Assembly (NCBI RefSeq): GCF_019795155.1
Contig: NZ_JAILYN010000015.1
Location: 28,599-92,598 of the forward strand
DNA from: Marinobacterium arenosum
GTDB lineage: Bacteria > Pseudomonadota > Gammaproteobacteria > Pseudomonadales > Balneatricaceae
Direction: 5' to 3'
Length of the DNA: 64,000 nt
How positions within the stretch are numbered: position 1 is the stretch's first letter; each line of letters starts with the position of its first letter. A program made the position numbers and the translations under genes. This document shows positions 8,527 to 16,976 of the stretch, piece by piece. The notes under the pieces were generated by a model that did not search any database, was not told the origin of the DNA, and saw only the letters and a list, made by a program, of their open reading frames with translations.

Positions 8527-9114
8527 CTACTTAAATAGCCAGGGACGCAGCAGCCGGGTGACCCGGGGCATCACCAGGTAGGTCATCAGCAATACCTGCA
8601 GCACCACGATAGTGAGAATCCGCTGCCAGAGCGCCATGTCGTCCAGCCAGGGCGCCAGCAGCAGATTGAGCAGCAGTACCAGGCTGAACACCACGCCGAT
8701 CAGCACCAGCGCCATCTTGTGCGGCGACGGGTGCTGCAGCACCGGCAGCTCCGGCAGGTCGAACCAGAATTCCAGCCCGGTGCCGCGGCGCATCACCGGC
8801 TCGCCCTCAACCAACCCGTCCAGCTTATCCAGCCACTGCTGGCGCAACTCGGACTGCTCCCAGCTGCGGCAGTGGCTGTAGGTGTCGAACCGGTAGATCA
8901 ATACGTACTCGTGATCGGTCGCCGGCCCCGGCCGCAGCACGTTGGTGCCCAGGTGGCCGGGGTAACTTGAAGCCGCCTCGACGACGCCGGAGATCCAGGC
9001 TTCGTACTGCGCCTCGAAGCCCGGCTTGACCCGCCGCGAGATGCTGACGGTCACGGTGCCCTCATCGCCGGGCTGGGTCAGCTGTTTGGCGCAGGGAGAC
9101 GGCTTGGTGTTCAT
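8527..9114 (-). CDS. ABM-domain protein with two C-terminal membrane segments
   Basis: This 195-residue protein has an antibiotic-biosynthesis-monooxygenase (ABM, ferredoxin-like) domain at about residues 18-115, including VTVSISRRVKPGFEAQYEAW and the later YRFDTYSHCRSWEQSE. Two hydrophobic helices follow at about 134-156 and 162-183, with a basic C-terminus. Soluble ABM proteins oxidise quinol-like or reactive aromatic substrates or bind haem; the membrane-anchored form is known mostly as hypothetical proteins. It lies between dmpH and dmpI with 18- and 23-base gaps, so it is very probably co-transcribed with the meta pathway. Its role there is unknown and it is not part of the classical dmp or xyl operons. 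Confidence 0.8.
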   Translation of the reverse strand: MNTKPSPCAKQLTQPGDEGTVTVSISRRVKPGFEAQYEAWISGVVEAASSYPGHLGTNVLRPGPATDHEYVLIYRFDTYSHCRSWEQSELRQQWLDKLDGLVEGEPVMRRGTGLEFWFDLPELPVLQHPSPHKMALVLIGVVFSLVLLLNLLLAPWLDDMALWQRILTIVVLQVLLMTYLVMPRVTRLLRPWLFK

Positions 9115-9132
9115 ACCGGCGTTACCTTGTTA

Positions 9133-9924
9133 TCAGACGAATTTGCCGCTGATGGTACCCAGGTCCTGGTAGCGAACACAGAACGAGTCGCCCTTGTTGA
9201 CCTGCACTGCGGCGGTGATCGCGCCGATCATGACGAAGGAGCCGGCCGGCAACTCTTCGCCACGCTCGCCCAGCATGTTCGCTAGCATCGCCACCGACGC
9301 CGCCGGGTGGCCCAGCACCGCGGCACCGGCACCGACCTCGACCACTTCGCCGTTCACTTCCATCACCACACCCAGGTTCTTCAGATCCAGGTCGGCGACA
9401 TCGGCCATGCGGCCGCCGGTGACGAAACGGGAGGAGGAGGAGTTGTCGGCGATTACGCTCTTCAGATCGAACTTGAAGTCGCGGTAACGGGAGTCGATCA
9501 CCTCCACCGCCGGCATCACGAAGTCGGTGGCCCGCAGCACGTCGCCGATATGGACGCCCGGACCTTTCAGCGGCGCCTTGGTGACGAACGCCAGCTCCGC
9601 TTCGATCTTCGGATGGATCAGCTCGTCATGCTTGATCTCACCGCCTTCCGGTACCGAGAAGTAGTCCGCCAGGAAGCCGTAGCAGGGATGCTCGACGCCC
9701 ATCTGGGACATCTTGGCCCAGGAGGTCAGGCCCATCTTCATGCCGACGATTTTGTTGCCGCGCGCTTCTTTGCGACGACGGATCTCCCACTGGATGTCGA
9801 ACGCATCCTCATAGCTCATCTGCGGGTAATCGTCGGTGATCTTGGTGACGTCGTGCGCTTCCAGCTCGGCGTTTTCCAGGTGGATCGCCAGCTTTTCAAT
9901 CTGTTCTTTAGTCAGGTTACCCAT
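9133..9924 (-). CDS. dmpH: 4-oxalocrotonate decarboxylase
   Basis: This 263-residue member of the hydratase/decarboxylase (FAH-like) superfamily contains KIVGMKMGLTSWAKM, the acidic metal site EAELAFV, and VMPAVEVIDSRY. These match DmpH/XylI. The enzyme decarboxylates 2-oxo-3-hexenedioate to 2-hydroxypenta-2,4-dienoate in a Mg-dependent complex with the hydratase DmpE, its paralog encoded three genes upstream. The start ATG shares a base with the dmpG stop (TAATG), so translation is coupled. Assignment of H versus E rests on residue patterns: the SWAKM variant and the ADNSSSSRFV segment resemble the decarboxylase, and SKAVQNM in the other copy resembles the hydratase. Confidence 0.9.
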   Translation of the reverse strand: MGNLTKEQIEKLAIHLENAELEAHDVTKITDDYPQMSYEDAFDIQWEIRRRKEARGNKIVGMKMGLTSWAKMSQMGVEHPCYGFLADYFSVPEGGEIKHDELIHPKIEAELAFVTKAPLKGPGVHIGDVLRATDFVMPAVEVIDSRYRDFKFDLKSVIADNSSSSRFVTGGRMADVADLDLKNLGVVMEVNGEVVEVGAGAAVLGHPAASVAMLANMLGERGEELPAGSFVMIGAITAAVQVNKGDSFCVRYQDLGTISGKFV

Positions 9925-10964
9925 TAGCTCAGCCCTTTTTCTTTTGCCCGTTCTTTTGCCATGCTCAGCGCCAGGTCTTCGATCATGTCTTCCTGTCCGC
10001 CCACGGTACCGCGGCGGCCCAGTTCCACCAGGATGTCACGCGCCTGGATGCCGTACTTCGCTTCGGCCCGCTTGGCGAACAGCAGGAACGAGGAGTAGAC
10101 ACCGGCGTAGCCCAGCGTCAGGGCATCGCGGTCCACCCGGATCGGCTGATCCATCAACGGCACTACGCGGTCTTCCGCCACATCCATGATCTTGTACAGG
10201 TCGATGCCGTGGTCGGCGCCCATGCGATCCAGTACCGCCACGAACACCTCCAGCGGGGTGTTGCCGGCACCGGCGCCCAGCCCGGCTACGGAACCGTCGA
10301 TACGGACCGCACCGGCATCCACTGCCGCCAGCGAGTTGGCGATCGCCATGCCCATGTTGTGGTGGCCGTGGAAACCGATGTCGGTTTTCGGGTTCAGTTC
10401 GGCGCGCAGCAGGCCGATCTTCTCGCTGACCTCATCCGGCAGCATGTAGCCGGCGGAGTCGGTGCAGTAGATGCAGTTGGCGCCGTAGGCCTCCATCAGT
10501 TTGGCCTGTTCGACAATCTTTTCCGGCGTGGCCATGTGGGCCATCATCAGGAAGCCCACGGTATCCATCTCCAGCTTGGCGGCCAGGCCGATATGCTGTT
10601 CGGAGACGTCGGCCTCGGTGCAGTGGGTGGCGACCCGGATGGTGTTGACCCCCAGGTCCTTGGCCATGCGCAGGTGATCGACGGTGCCGATGCCCGGCAG
10701 CAGCAGTGCCGATACCTTGGCGTTCTTCATCTTCGGAATCACCGCACCGAGGTATTCCTCGTCGCTGTGGGCCGGGAAACCATAGTTCACGGACGCGCCG
10801 CCCAGGCCGTCGCCGTGGGTCACTTCGATCAGCGGCATACCGGCTTCATCCAGCCCGGTGGCGACATCGACCATCTGCTCCAGCGAGATCTGGTGACGCT
10901 TGGCGTGCATGCCGTCACGCAGACTCATGTCGTGGAGTACTACTTTTTTGTCTTTCAAATTCAT
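9924..10964 (-). CDS. dmpG: 4-hydroxy-2-oxovalerate aldolase
   Basis: This protein of about 346 residues is a DRE-TIM/HMGL-like aldolase. The hallmark near the N-terminus is [15 protein letters not shown], where Arg and Asp bind the Mn and substrate enolate. A later [15 protein letters not shown] carries metal-binding histidines. It splits 4-hydroxy-2-oxovalerate into pyruvate and acetaldehyde and channels acetaldehyde to DmpF, encoded just upstream. The ATG at 10964 is chosen because GGAGG lies 8 bases before it; the in-frame GTG at 10979 overlaps that ribosome-binding site. The length matches the family. Confidence 0.95.
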   Translation of the reverse strand: MNLKDKKVVLHDMSLRDGMHAKRHQISLEQMVDVATGLDEAGMPLIEVTHGDGLGGASVNYGFPAHSDEEYLGAVIPKMKNAKVSALLLPGIGTVDHLRMAKDLGVNTIRVATHCTEADVSEQHIGLAAKLEMDTVGFLMMAHMATPEKIVEQAKLMEAYGANCIYCTDSAGYMLPDEVSEKIGLLRAELNPKTDIGFHGHHNMGMAIANSLAAVDAGAVRIDGSVAGLGAGAGNTPLEVFVAVLDRMGADHGIDLYKIMDVAEDRVVPLMDQPIRVDRDALTLGYAGVYSSFLLFAKRAEAKYGIQARDILVELGRRGTVGGQEDMIEDLALSMAKERAKEKGLS

Positions 10965-10979
10965 TGCTTTATCCTCCAC

Positions 10980-11891
10980 TTAACCACGGGCCGGCAGGGT
11001 GATGCTGCCGTTATGGGCTTCTTCGGCGAACATCTCGGCGGTGCGCAGACCGGCAGCGGTCATGATGTCCAGGTTGCCGGAGTATTTCGGCAGGTAGTCA
11101 CCCAGGCCTTCCACTTCCAGGAAGATCGACACCCGGTTGCCGTCGAATACCGGCCCGTTGACCAGCCGGTAACCCGGCACGTACTTCTGCACTTGCTTGA
11201 TCATCGCGTGCACGGATTCGGTGATCGCTTGCTGGTTCGGTGCTTCCTTGGTCAGGCAGTGCACGGTGTCGCGCATGATCAGCGGCGGCTCGGCCGGGTT
11301 GATGATGATGATCGCCTTGCCCTTGTCGGCACCGCCGACTTTCTCCACGGCACCGGCGGTGGTGCGGGTGAATTCGTCGATATTCTTGCGGGTGCCGGGG
11401 CCGGCGGAACGGGAGGAGACGGTGGCGATGATCTCGCCATAGGCCACATCCTGCACCTGGGACACCGCCGCGACCATCGGGATGGTCGCCTGGCCGCCGC
11501 AGGTCACCATGTTGACGTTCATCTCCAGCTCTTTGGCGTGCTGCTTGAGGTTCACCGGCGGTACGCAGAAGGGGCCGATCGCCGCCGGGGTCAGGTCGAT
11601 CATGATCACGCCCAGCTCGTTCAGCTTGCGGCTGTTCTCGGCGTGTACATAGGCGGAGGTGGCGTCGAAGGCGACACGGATATCGTCCTCGATGACGTGC
11701 GGCAGCAGACCGTCCACGCCCTCGGCGGTGGTCTTGATACCCATCTCGCGGGCGCGTTTCAGGCCGTCCGATTCCGGGTCGATCCCCACCATCCAGGCCG
11801 GCTCGATCCACTCGGAGCGGAACATCTTCATCAGCAGGTCGGTGCCGATGTTACCGGGGCCGATAATTGCGGCTTTCAGCTTTTTACTCAT
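10980..11891 (-). CDS. dmpF: Acetaldehyde dehydrogenase (acylating)
   Basis: This protein of about 303 residues has the N-terminal Rossmann motif [14 protein letters not shown] and the catalytic-cysteine segment [11 protein letters not shown], diagnostic of DmpF/MhpF. It oxidises acetaldehyde to acetyl-CoA with NAD and CoA, in a bifunctional complex with the aldolase DmpG whose gene starts 15 bases downstream. The ATG at 11891 (MSKKLKAAI) is preferred over the in-frame start at 11909 because the family begins here and GAGAGGA precedes it. It converts the last meta-cleavage intermediate into central metabolism. Confidence 0.95.
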   Translation of the reverse strand: MSKKLKAAIIGPGNIGTDLLMKMFRSEWIEPAWMVGIDPESDGLKRAREMGIKTTAEGVDGLLPHVIEDDIRVAFDATSAYVHAENSRKLNELGVIMIDLTPAAIGPFCVPPVNLKQHAKELEMNVNMVTCGGQATIPMVAAVSQVQDVAYGEIIATVSSRSAGPGTRKNIDEFTRTTAGAVEKVGGADKGKAIIIINPAEPPLIMRDTVHCLTKEAPNQQAITESVHAMIKQVQKYVPGYRLVNGPVFDGNRVSIFLEVEGLGDYLPKYSGNLDIMTAAGLRTAEMFAEEAHNGSITLPARG

Positions 11892-11919
11892 CTCTCGTTT
11901 TCCTCTCAATCACCGGCTG

Positions 11920-12705
11920 TTAGACGAAGCGGACGGACGTGGAACCGATACCGCCGATACTGACGCTCATGTGGTCACCGGCCTCGACCGGTTCCAGCGG
12001 CACCAGTGAACCGGACAGGATCACCTCGCCCGCCTTCAGCGGAATACCGAACTCACCCAGGGTATTGGCCAGCCAGGCAACGCAGTTGACCGGGCTGCCC
12101 AACGCCGCGGCGCCGGCACCGGTGGAGATCACCGAACCGTTCTTCTCCACCACCATGCCGCAGGTGGCCAGGTCGACCTTGCGCGGATCCACCGCCTTGT
12201 CGCCAAGGATGAACAGGCCGCAGGAGGCGTTGTCCGCCACGGTGTCCTGGATCTTTATCTGCCAGTTCTCGATGCGGGAATCGACCACTTCGAAGCAGGG
12301 GATCACGCAGTCGGTGGCGGCCAGCACGTCGGCGTTGGTGACGCCCGGGCCCATCAGGTCTTTTTTCAGGATGAAGGCGATCTCGCCCTCCGCCTTCGGC
12401 TGGATCAGCTGCTCGCTGATCGGCATCTCCTGACCCTGGCTGTAGGCCATCTTGTCGGTCAGGTAGCCGAAATCCGGCTGGTGCACGTTGAGCATGTTCT
12501 GCACCGCCTTGGAGGTGACGCCGATCTTCTTGCCGATAATCTTCTCGCCGGCTTCGACCCGGCGCTCAACCATCCGCAGCGAGATGTGGTAGGCGTCTTC
12601 GATGCTGATGTCATCAAAGCGCTCGGTAAACGGACGCAACGTGGTGCGATTGGTCAGAGCGTCGAAGAGCTCGTCACCGCACTGAATAATCTGTTGTTTT
12701 TCCAT
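11920..12705 (-). CDS. dmpE: 2-hydroxypenta-2,4-dienoate (2-oxopent-4-enoate) hydratase
   Basis: This protein of about 261 residues is paralogous to DmpH. Features include KKIGVTSKAVQNML, the metal-binding KAEGEIAFIL, CVIPCFEVVDSR and the C-terminal GGIGSTSVRF. The enzyme hydrates 2-hydroxypentadienoate to 4-hydroxy-2-oxovalerate. The ATG at 12705 (MEKQQ) or the in-frame GTG at 12714 could start it; neither has a strong ribosome-binding site, and the ATG is chosen by family length. It follows dmpC after an 87-base gap containing an inverted repeat, and is followed by dmpF after 28 bases. Confidence 0.92.
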   Translation of the reverse strand: MEKQQIIQCGDELFDALTNRTTLRPFTERFDDISIEDAYHISLRMVERRVEAGEKIIGKKIGVTSKAVQNMLNVHQPDFGYLTDKMAYSQGQEMPISEQLIQPKAEGEIAFILKKDLMGPGVTNADVLAATDCVIPCFEVVDSRIENWQIKIQDTVADNASCGLFILGDKAVDPRKVDLATCGMVVEKNGSVISTGAGAAALGSPVNCVAWLANTLGEFGIPLKAGEVILSGSLVPLEPVEAGDHMSVSIGGIGSTSVRFV

Positions 12706-12741
12706 GATGGCCACTTATAAAAGTTATTAGTTAACAGTACG

Positions 12742-12783
12742 GAGTTAACAGAACAGCCACTGTCGACTGTCCACTGTTAACTC
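12742..12783 (-). repeat. Intercistronic inverted repeat between dmpC and dmpE
   Basis: GAGTTAACAG at 12742-12751 is matched perfectly by CTGTTAACTC at 12774-12783, leaving a 22-base loop. A further direct copy of AGTTAACAG lies just before it. There is no T-run after the stem on the minus strand, so it looks like an mRNA processing or stability element rather than a terminator. Confidence 0.5.
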
Positions 12784-12792
12784 ATGACTGGA

Positions 12793-14253
12793 TCAAAGCT
12801 TGATGCAGATGTTCTTCAGCTCGGTGTAGAACTCGAGGCCATGCACGCCGCCTTCGCGGCCGATGCCGGACTGCTTGGCGCCACCGAAGGCGGTACGCAG
12901 GTCGCGCAGGAACCAACTGTTGACCCAGACGATGCCGGCTTCCATCTGCTCGGCAACGCGTACCGCGCGGGCGCTGTTCTCGGTCCAGATCGCCGCCGCC
13001 AGGCCGTAGTCGGTATCGTTGGCCAGCTCGACCACCTCGTCCTCGCTGTCGAACGGACGGATATGGCAGCAGGGGCCGAAGATCTCCTCACGAATCACGC
13101 GGGCGTCATCGGCCAAGCCAGTCCAGATGGTCGGCTCGACCCAGGCACCGTCGTTCAGCGCGGCACCCATGTCCGGCACACCGCCACCGATCTCGACAGT
13201 GGCGCCCTCTTTCACCGCCAGCCGGTAGTAGGAGAGCACCTTGTCGCGGTGTTCATGGCTGACCAGCGGGCCGAAGCTGGTTTCGGCATCTTCCGGGCGA
13301 CCGAGTTTCAGCTTGGCGACCTCCTCTTTCATGCGCGCCAGGAAGGCTTCATAGATGGGGCGTTCGACATAGACGCGTTCGGTGCCGAGACAGACCTGGC
13401 CGCAGTTGACGAACGCGGAACGCATGGTGCCTTCGACCGCCTTTTCCAGATCGCAATCGGCGAAAACGATGCCGGGGTTCTTGCCGCCACACTCCAGCGA
13501 GATGTTGCGCAGCCCCACCGCGGCGGCCTTCATGATCGCCTCGCCGGTACGGGTCTCGCCGGTAAAGGTGATTGCATCGACCTGCGGATGGCTGGTCAGG
13601 AACTCGCCGGCGGAATCCGGACCGAAACCGTGCACCACGTTGAACACGCCTGCCGGTACGCCACACTCGTTCATCACCTCGCCCAGCAGGGTGGTGGTGG
13701 CCGGTGTTTCTTCCGAAGGCTTCACCACCACGGTGTTGCCGCAAGCCAGTGCCGGGCCGACCTTCCAGGTCATCAGCAGCAGCGGCAGGTTCCACGGACT
13801 GATCACCGCGACCACCCCTTTCGGCGTACGGTGACCGACATTCAGCGCCCCCTTGCCATCCGGTGTATCGAGGCGGAAGCCTTCGGTCGGATGGTTGGCC
13901 AGGGTTTCGGAGAACGCCTTGAAGTTGGCCGCGCCGCGCGGAATATCGATATGGCTGGCGATCTTGTAGGGCTTGCCGGTATCGCGGCACTCCGCCTCGA
14001 GAAACTCGTCGAAGCGTTCATTGATCCGGTCGGCGACCTTGTTCAGCAGCTCGATCCGCTGCGCCTGGCTCAGCTTGCCCCAAGGCCCCTTCAGCGCGGC
14101 CCTGGCGGCACGCACCGCAGCGTCGACCTCGTCACGGCCAGCCTCGTGCACCTGGCCGATCAGGCTGCCATCGACCGGGCAGCGGTTCTCGAAGGTTTTA
14201 CCGTTGGCAGACGAAACATACTCGCCGTTGATAAAATGCTTGAACTCTTTCAT
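12793..14253 (-). CDS. dmpC: 2-hydroxymuconic semialdehyde dehydrogenase
   Basis: This 486-residue NAD-dependent aldehyde dehydrogenase shows the motifs SPWNLPLLLMTWK (cofactor and catalytic Asn region), FTGETRTGEAI, the general-base region LECGGKNPGIVFADCD, and the nucleophilic-Cys region NCGQVCLGTERVYVE. The overall pattern matches DmpC/XylG. It oxidises 2-hydroxymuconic semialdehyde to 2-hydroxymuconate, the entry to the 4-oxalocrotonate branch. It is the first gene of the leftward operon dmpC-E-F-G-H-ABM-I. No convincing promoter was found upstream. Confidence 0.94.
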   Translation of the reverse strand: MKEFKHFINGEYVSSANGKTFENRCPVDGSLIGQVHEAGRDEVDAAVRAARAALKGPWGKLSQAQRIELLNKVADRINERFDEFLEAECRDTGKPYKIASHIDIPRGAANFKAFSETLANHPTEGFRLDTPDGKGALNVGHRTPKGVVAVISPWNLPLLLMTWKVGPALACGNTVVVKPSEETPATTTLLGEVMNECGVPAGVFNVVHGFGPDSAGEFLTSHPQVDAITFTGETRTGEAIMKAAAVGLRNISLECGGKNPGIVFADCDLEKAVEGTMRSAFVNCGQVCLGTERVYVERPIYEAFLARMKEEVAKLKLGRPEDAETSFGPLVSHEHRDKVLSYYRLAVKEGATVEIGGGVPDMGAALNDGAWVEPTIWTGLADDARVIREEIFGPCCHIRPFDSEDEVVELANDTDYGLAAAIWTENSARAVRVAEQMEAGIVWVNSWFLRDLRTAFGGAKQSGIGREGGVHGLEFYTELKNICIKL

Positions 14254-14467
14254 AGATCACCTTGGTTATAGGCAACGTCGATGCGCTGCTCTTATGCTTT
14301 TCATGTCGGGCGACACAGCCACCTACAGGGCTTCAGCCCAATCCCGCCGATGTCAGTTGAATTCAGTATAACTTTGCAAAAACGGGATAAAACTCACAAA
14401 ACTGGCGGTTAGAAATTCCATAAACGGGAATCGTAAAAGACAGGACAGGGCTCCGGTTTTCCTGTCT

Positions 14468-14700
14468 GTGGGTAGCGCGGGCGACGGCTCAATGGCCGAT
14501 GGGTTCGCCGTTGGTCGCGGATAAATCCCCTCCTACAGGGGCGGAGCTTCGTAGCAGCCCGCTTTTTATGCCCGTGGGTGCCACGGGCGACCGAACAATG
14601 CACCAATGGGACCGCCGTTGGTCGCGGATAAATCCCCTCCTACAGGGGCGGAGCTTCGTCGCTACCCGCTTTTTATGCCCGTGGGTGCCACGGGCGACAC
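14468..14700. repeat. 107-bp tandem REP-like repeat (two full copies plus a partial)
   Basis: The segment beginning TTGGTCGCGGATAAATCCCC occurs at 14511 and again at 14618, a 107-base period. A degenerate partial copy precedes the first. Each unit carries two strong palindromes: CCCCT-CCTAC-AGGGG and GCCCGTGG-GTG-CCACGGGC. This is the architecture of repetitive extragenic palindromes. The copies differ only at a few positions, for example GTAGCAGCCC versus GTCGCTACCC. Confidence 0.85.
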
Positions 14701-14730
14701 TTCGGACGATGCCGACCCGATCGCGGTCGA

Positions 14731-14761
14731 TACCCAAAGGGCATGCCAAGCCCGCTGCTAC
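14731..14761 (-). repeat. Inverted single copy of the 100-bp repeat family
   Basis: Read on the minus strand, this begins GTAGCAGCGGGCTTGGCATG and continues to GGGTA. It matches the start of the repeat units at 63380 onward with 3 mismatches in 31 bases. It lies next to the 107-bp array and just beyond the benE stop. Confidence 0.7.
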
Positions 14762-14790
14762 GGAGTGAGCTGCCCCAATAAACTGCCGCG

Positions 14791-15990
14791 TTATTGAGGA
14801 CTGGTATTGGCCTGTCGTGCCTCTTGGCTTCGGTATTTCAGCGCCCTATTGAGGGCATAAACGGCCGATCCCAGCACCACGCCCCAGAAGGCCGCGCCTA
14901 TCCCCCAGATGCTGACCCCGGACGCGGTGGCCATGAAGGTAATCAGCGATGCATCCAGGTGAGCCTTGTCCTCCAGTGCGGCACTCAGGCTGTTGCTGAT
15001 CGCGCCCAGCAGCGCCAGTCCGGCGATAATGGCGATCATCTCAGTGGGAAAGCTGGTGAACAGCAGCACGATGCTGCCGGCCAGAATCCCGCCGATCAGA
15101 TAGAACACCCCATTGGCTACCCCGGCGACATAGCGCTTGTCCGGGTTTTCGTGGGCATCCGCACTGGTGCAGATGGACGCAGTGATCGCCGCGATCACCG
15201 TGGTAATGCCGCCGAACAAGGCGGTCGGGATCGACACCAGCGACAGCAGGCTGATGATCGGGCGCGAAGAGAAGGCATACCCCGACGCCTTCAGAATGGT
15301 GAAACCGGGCAGGAACTGCCCGGTCAGGCTGACGATCACCAGCGGCAGCGCCAGCCCCAGCGTCGAACTCCAGCTCCATTCCGGCACGATCAGCAGCGGT
15401 GTCGCCAAACGCCACTCCAGCTGAGACAGGTTGGCGTCCAGTGCCGTCACCGACAGCAGGATGCCCAACGCCACCATCAGCACCAGGAAATAGGCCCGGC
15501 TGAAATACTTGAACAGCACGAAGCCGATAATCATCAGCGTCGTCACCAACGGTGCCGACGCCAGCGCCCGGAAGGCGCCCAGACCGAAGTCGAACAGAAT
15601 GCCGGCCATCATCGCCGCGGCCACGCCACGGGGAATCAGCTGCACCACCCGGTCGAACAGACCGGTAATACCGATCAGGAAGATGATCACAGCCGCCGTG
15701 ATATAGGCTGCCACGGCCTCATTGATCGACAGGTCGGGAAACAGCGTCACCAGCAGTACCGTGCCCGGCGCCGACCAGGCGGTGATCACCGGTATTCGGA
15801 ACCAGACGCTGAGAACAATGCCGGTGACCGCGGCACCGATGGAGATCGCCCAGACCCAGGAGGTCATCATCTCCACCGAGATAGCGGCGTTCTGCGCCGC
15901 CTGGAAGAAGATCGCCAAAGGCCCCGAATAGGAGACCAGCACCGCCATCAGGCCGGCGACCACGGTTGAAACCGAAATATCCTTGAGCAT
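14791..15990 (-). CDS. benE: Benzoate:H+ symporter, BenE family
   Basis: This 399-residue polytopic membrane protein has about 11-12 hydrophobic segments and BenE-family hallmarks such as ITAWSAPGTVLL and FGGITTVIAAITASICTSADAHENP. BenE proteins import benzoate with protons. It starts 14 bases after a 36-codon ORF, with GGGAGG at good spacing, and is the last gene of the leftward ben unit (benA-B-C-D-orf36-benE). A second uptake route for aromatics may be the ABC transporter at 21.4-25.9 kb. Confidence 0.92.
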   Translation of the reverse strand: MLKDISVSTVVAGLMAVLVSYSGPLAIFFQAAQNAAISVEMMTSWVWAISIGAAVTGIVLSVWFRIPVITAWSAPGTVLLVTLFPDLSINEAVAAYITAAVIIFLIGITGLFDRVVQLIPRGVAAAMMAGILFDFGLGAFRALASAPLVTTLMIIGFVLFKYFSRAYFLVLMVALGILLSVTALDANLSQLEWRLATPLLIVPEWSWSSTLGLALPLVIVSLTGQFLPGFTILKASGYAFSSRPIISLLSLVSIPTALFGGITTVIAAITASICTSADAHENPDKRYVAGVANGVFYLIGGILAGSIVLLFTSFPTEMIAIIAGLALLGAISNSLSAALEDKAHLDASLITFMATASGVSIWGIGAAFWGVVLGSAVYALNRALKYRSQEARQANTSPQ

Positions 15991-16004
15991 AGTTCCGCCT
16001 CCCT

Positions 16005-16115
16005 TCAGCCCGGCTCGGCAATCGCCTTGTTCTCGAGAAAATAGCCTGGCCCATGGCCTAGGTCGTCGCGGATGAACTCCATTCCTGCAGGCACGATGGT
16101 TGGTTTTGTTGCCAT
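16005..16115 (-). CDS. 36-residue small ORF between benD and benE
   Basis: An ATG at 16115 is preceded by GAGGAG at ideal spacing and opens a 36-codon frame. The frame begins MATKPTIVPAGMEFIR, has a Gly/Pro-rich middle (GHGPGYF) and ends ENKAIAEPG. It stops 14 bases before benE. The strong ribosome-binding site and tight fit between benD and benE favour a translated gene. I do not recognise the family, and there are no membrane segments or cysteines. It could alternatively be a leader coupling benE translation to upstream ribosomes. Confidence 0.5.
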   Translation of the reverse strand: MATKPTIVPAGMEFIRDDLGHGPGYFLENKAIAEPG

Positions 16116-16180
16116 GATGTTCTCCTCAGCATAAAACGCGAAAGCAGGGCCGGAGCCCTGCTTGGTATGTAACCCATGGT

Positions 16181-16966
16181 TTATCCCAGATCGCCGCCAC
16201 CGACCGGCAGCACCGTTCCGGTGATATAAGACGCCTCGTCCGATGCCAGGAACAGGATCGCGTTGGCCTGTTCCTCCGGCACGCTGTAGCGCTTCATGAA
16301 GCTGGAGTCGATGGTCTGGTCCACGATCTGCTGATACCAGACCTTTTCCTGTTCGCTCATCGTGCTGGTATTGCGGGGGATGCGCCGCTCGCCGACATCG
16401 GTGCCGCCCGGCGCCACCGCATTGATCCGGATACCGTGCCTGGCATTCTCGAACGCCATGCAGACGGTCATCGCGTTCACGCCCCCTTTGGCGGCGGCAT
16501 AAGGCACCCGGTTGAGTCCCCGGGTGGCGATCGAGGACACATTGACGATCACCCCGCTCTGCTGTGACTGCATCGGCTTGAGCACCGCATGGCAGCACCA
16601 GAGTGTCGGGAACAGCGAGCGGCGTACCTCGGCCTCGATCTGCGCCTCTTCGTAAGCCTCGTAAGGCTTGGCCCAGATGGTGCCACCGACATTGTTGACC
16701 AGGATATCGATGCGGCCGAAGTGGTCGATACAGGTATCGGCTACCCGGCAGCACTCGGGATATTTCTCCAGGTCCGCGGTCACCACCCGTACCTGCGAGG
16801 CGCCCGCCGCCTCAGCCTCCTGGGCGATCTCATGCACGATATCGGAGCGGTCCACCAGCAGCAGACTGGCCTGTTCGGCCGCCAGCTGCAGGGCGACGGC
16901 CCGGCCAATCCCCTGGGCAGCGCCGGTCACCACAGCGACCTTGTTTTCAAAACGCTCAGCTCTCAT
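16181..16966 (-). CDS. benD: Benzoate cis-diol dehydrogenase (1,6-dihydroxycyclohexa-2,4-diene-1-carboxylate dehydrogenase)
   Basis: This short-chain dehydrogenase of about 261 residues has the N-terminal cofactor motif VVTGAAQGIGRAVAL, the NNVGG element, and the catalytic Ser (NVSSIATRG) with YAAAK. The C-terminal YITGTVLPVGGGDLG matches BenD/XylL. It oxidatively decarboxylates the benzoate cis-diol to catechol, yielding NADH. The ATG at 16966 is preceded by GAGGAA and lies 10 bases after the benC stop; an upstream in-frame start at 16993 would overlap benC and add nine atypical residues. Confidence 0.93.
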   Translation of the reverse strand: MRAERFENKVAVVTGAAQGIGRAVALQLAAEQASLLLVDRSDIVHEIAQEAEAAGASQVRVVTADLEKYPECCRVADTCIDHFGRIDILVNNVGGTIWAKPYEAYEEAQIEAEVRRSLFPTLWCCHAVLKPMQSQQSGVIVNVSSIATRGLNRVPYAAAKGGVNAMTVCMAFENARHGIRINAVAPGGTDVGERRIPRNTSTMSEQEKVWYQQIVDQTIDSSFMKRYSVPEEQANAILFLASDEASYITGTVLPVGGGDLG

Positions 16967-16976
16967 GGCCTGTTCC

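Larger units (their letters stand above)
14254..14790. other. Gene-free 537-base interval between dmpC and benE
   Basis: I see no supportable gene here. The half next to dmpC should hold its promoter, but neither a sigma-54 nor a paired XylS-type site is visible in that direction. A single TGCA-N6-GGATA match at 14375-14389 points the wrong way. The rest is the palindromic repeat array (14468-14700) and an inverted copy of the repeat family seen at the right end of the window (14731-14761). Confidence 0.6.

Noticed and set aside
10209..11963. 584-codon open frame on the plus strand
   Set aside because: It is antisense to dmpG, dmpF and dmpE, His/Gly-rich and of shadow composition; the minus-strand genes are unmistakable.
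14375..14389. Single perfect TGCA-N6-GGATA match upstream of dmpC
   Set aside because: It is unpaired and points away from dmpC; a lone eight-position match is expected about twice by chance in 64 kb on both strands.
14499..14797. Short ORFs across the 14.5-kb repeats
   Set aside because: They recur in each repeat copy and read through palindromes; they reflect repeat structure, not genes.
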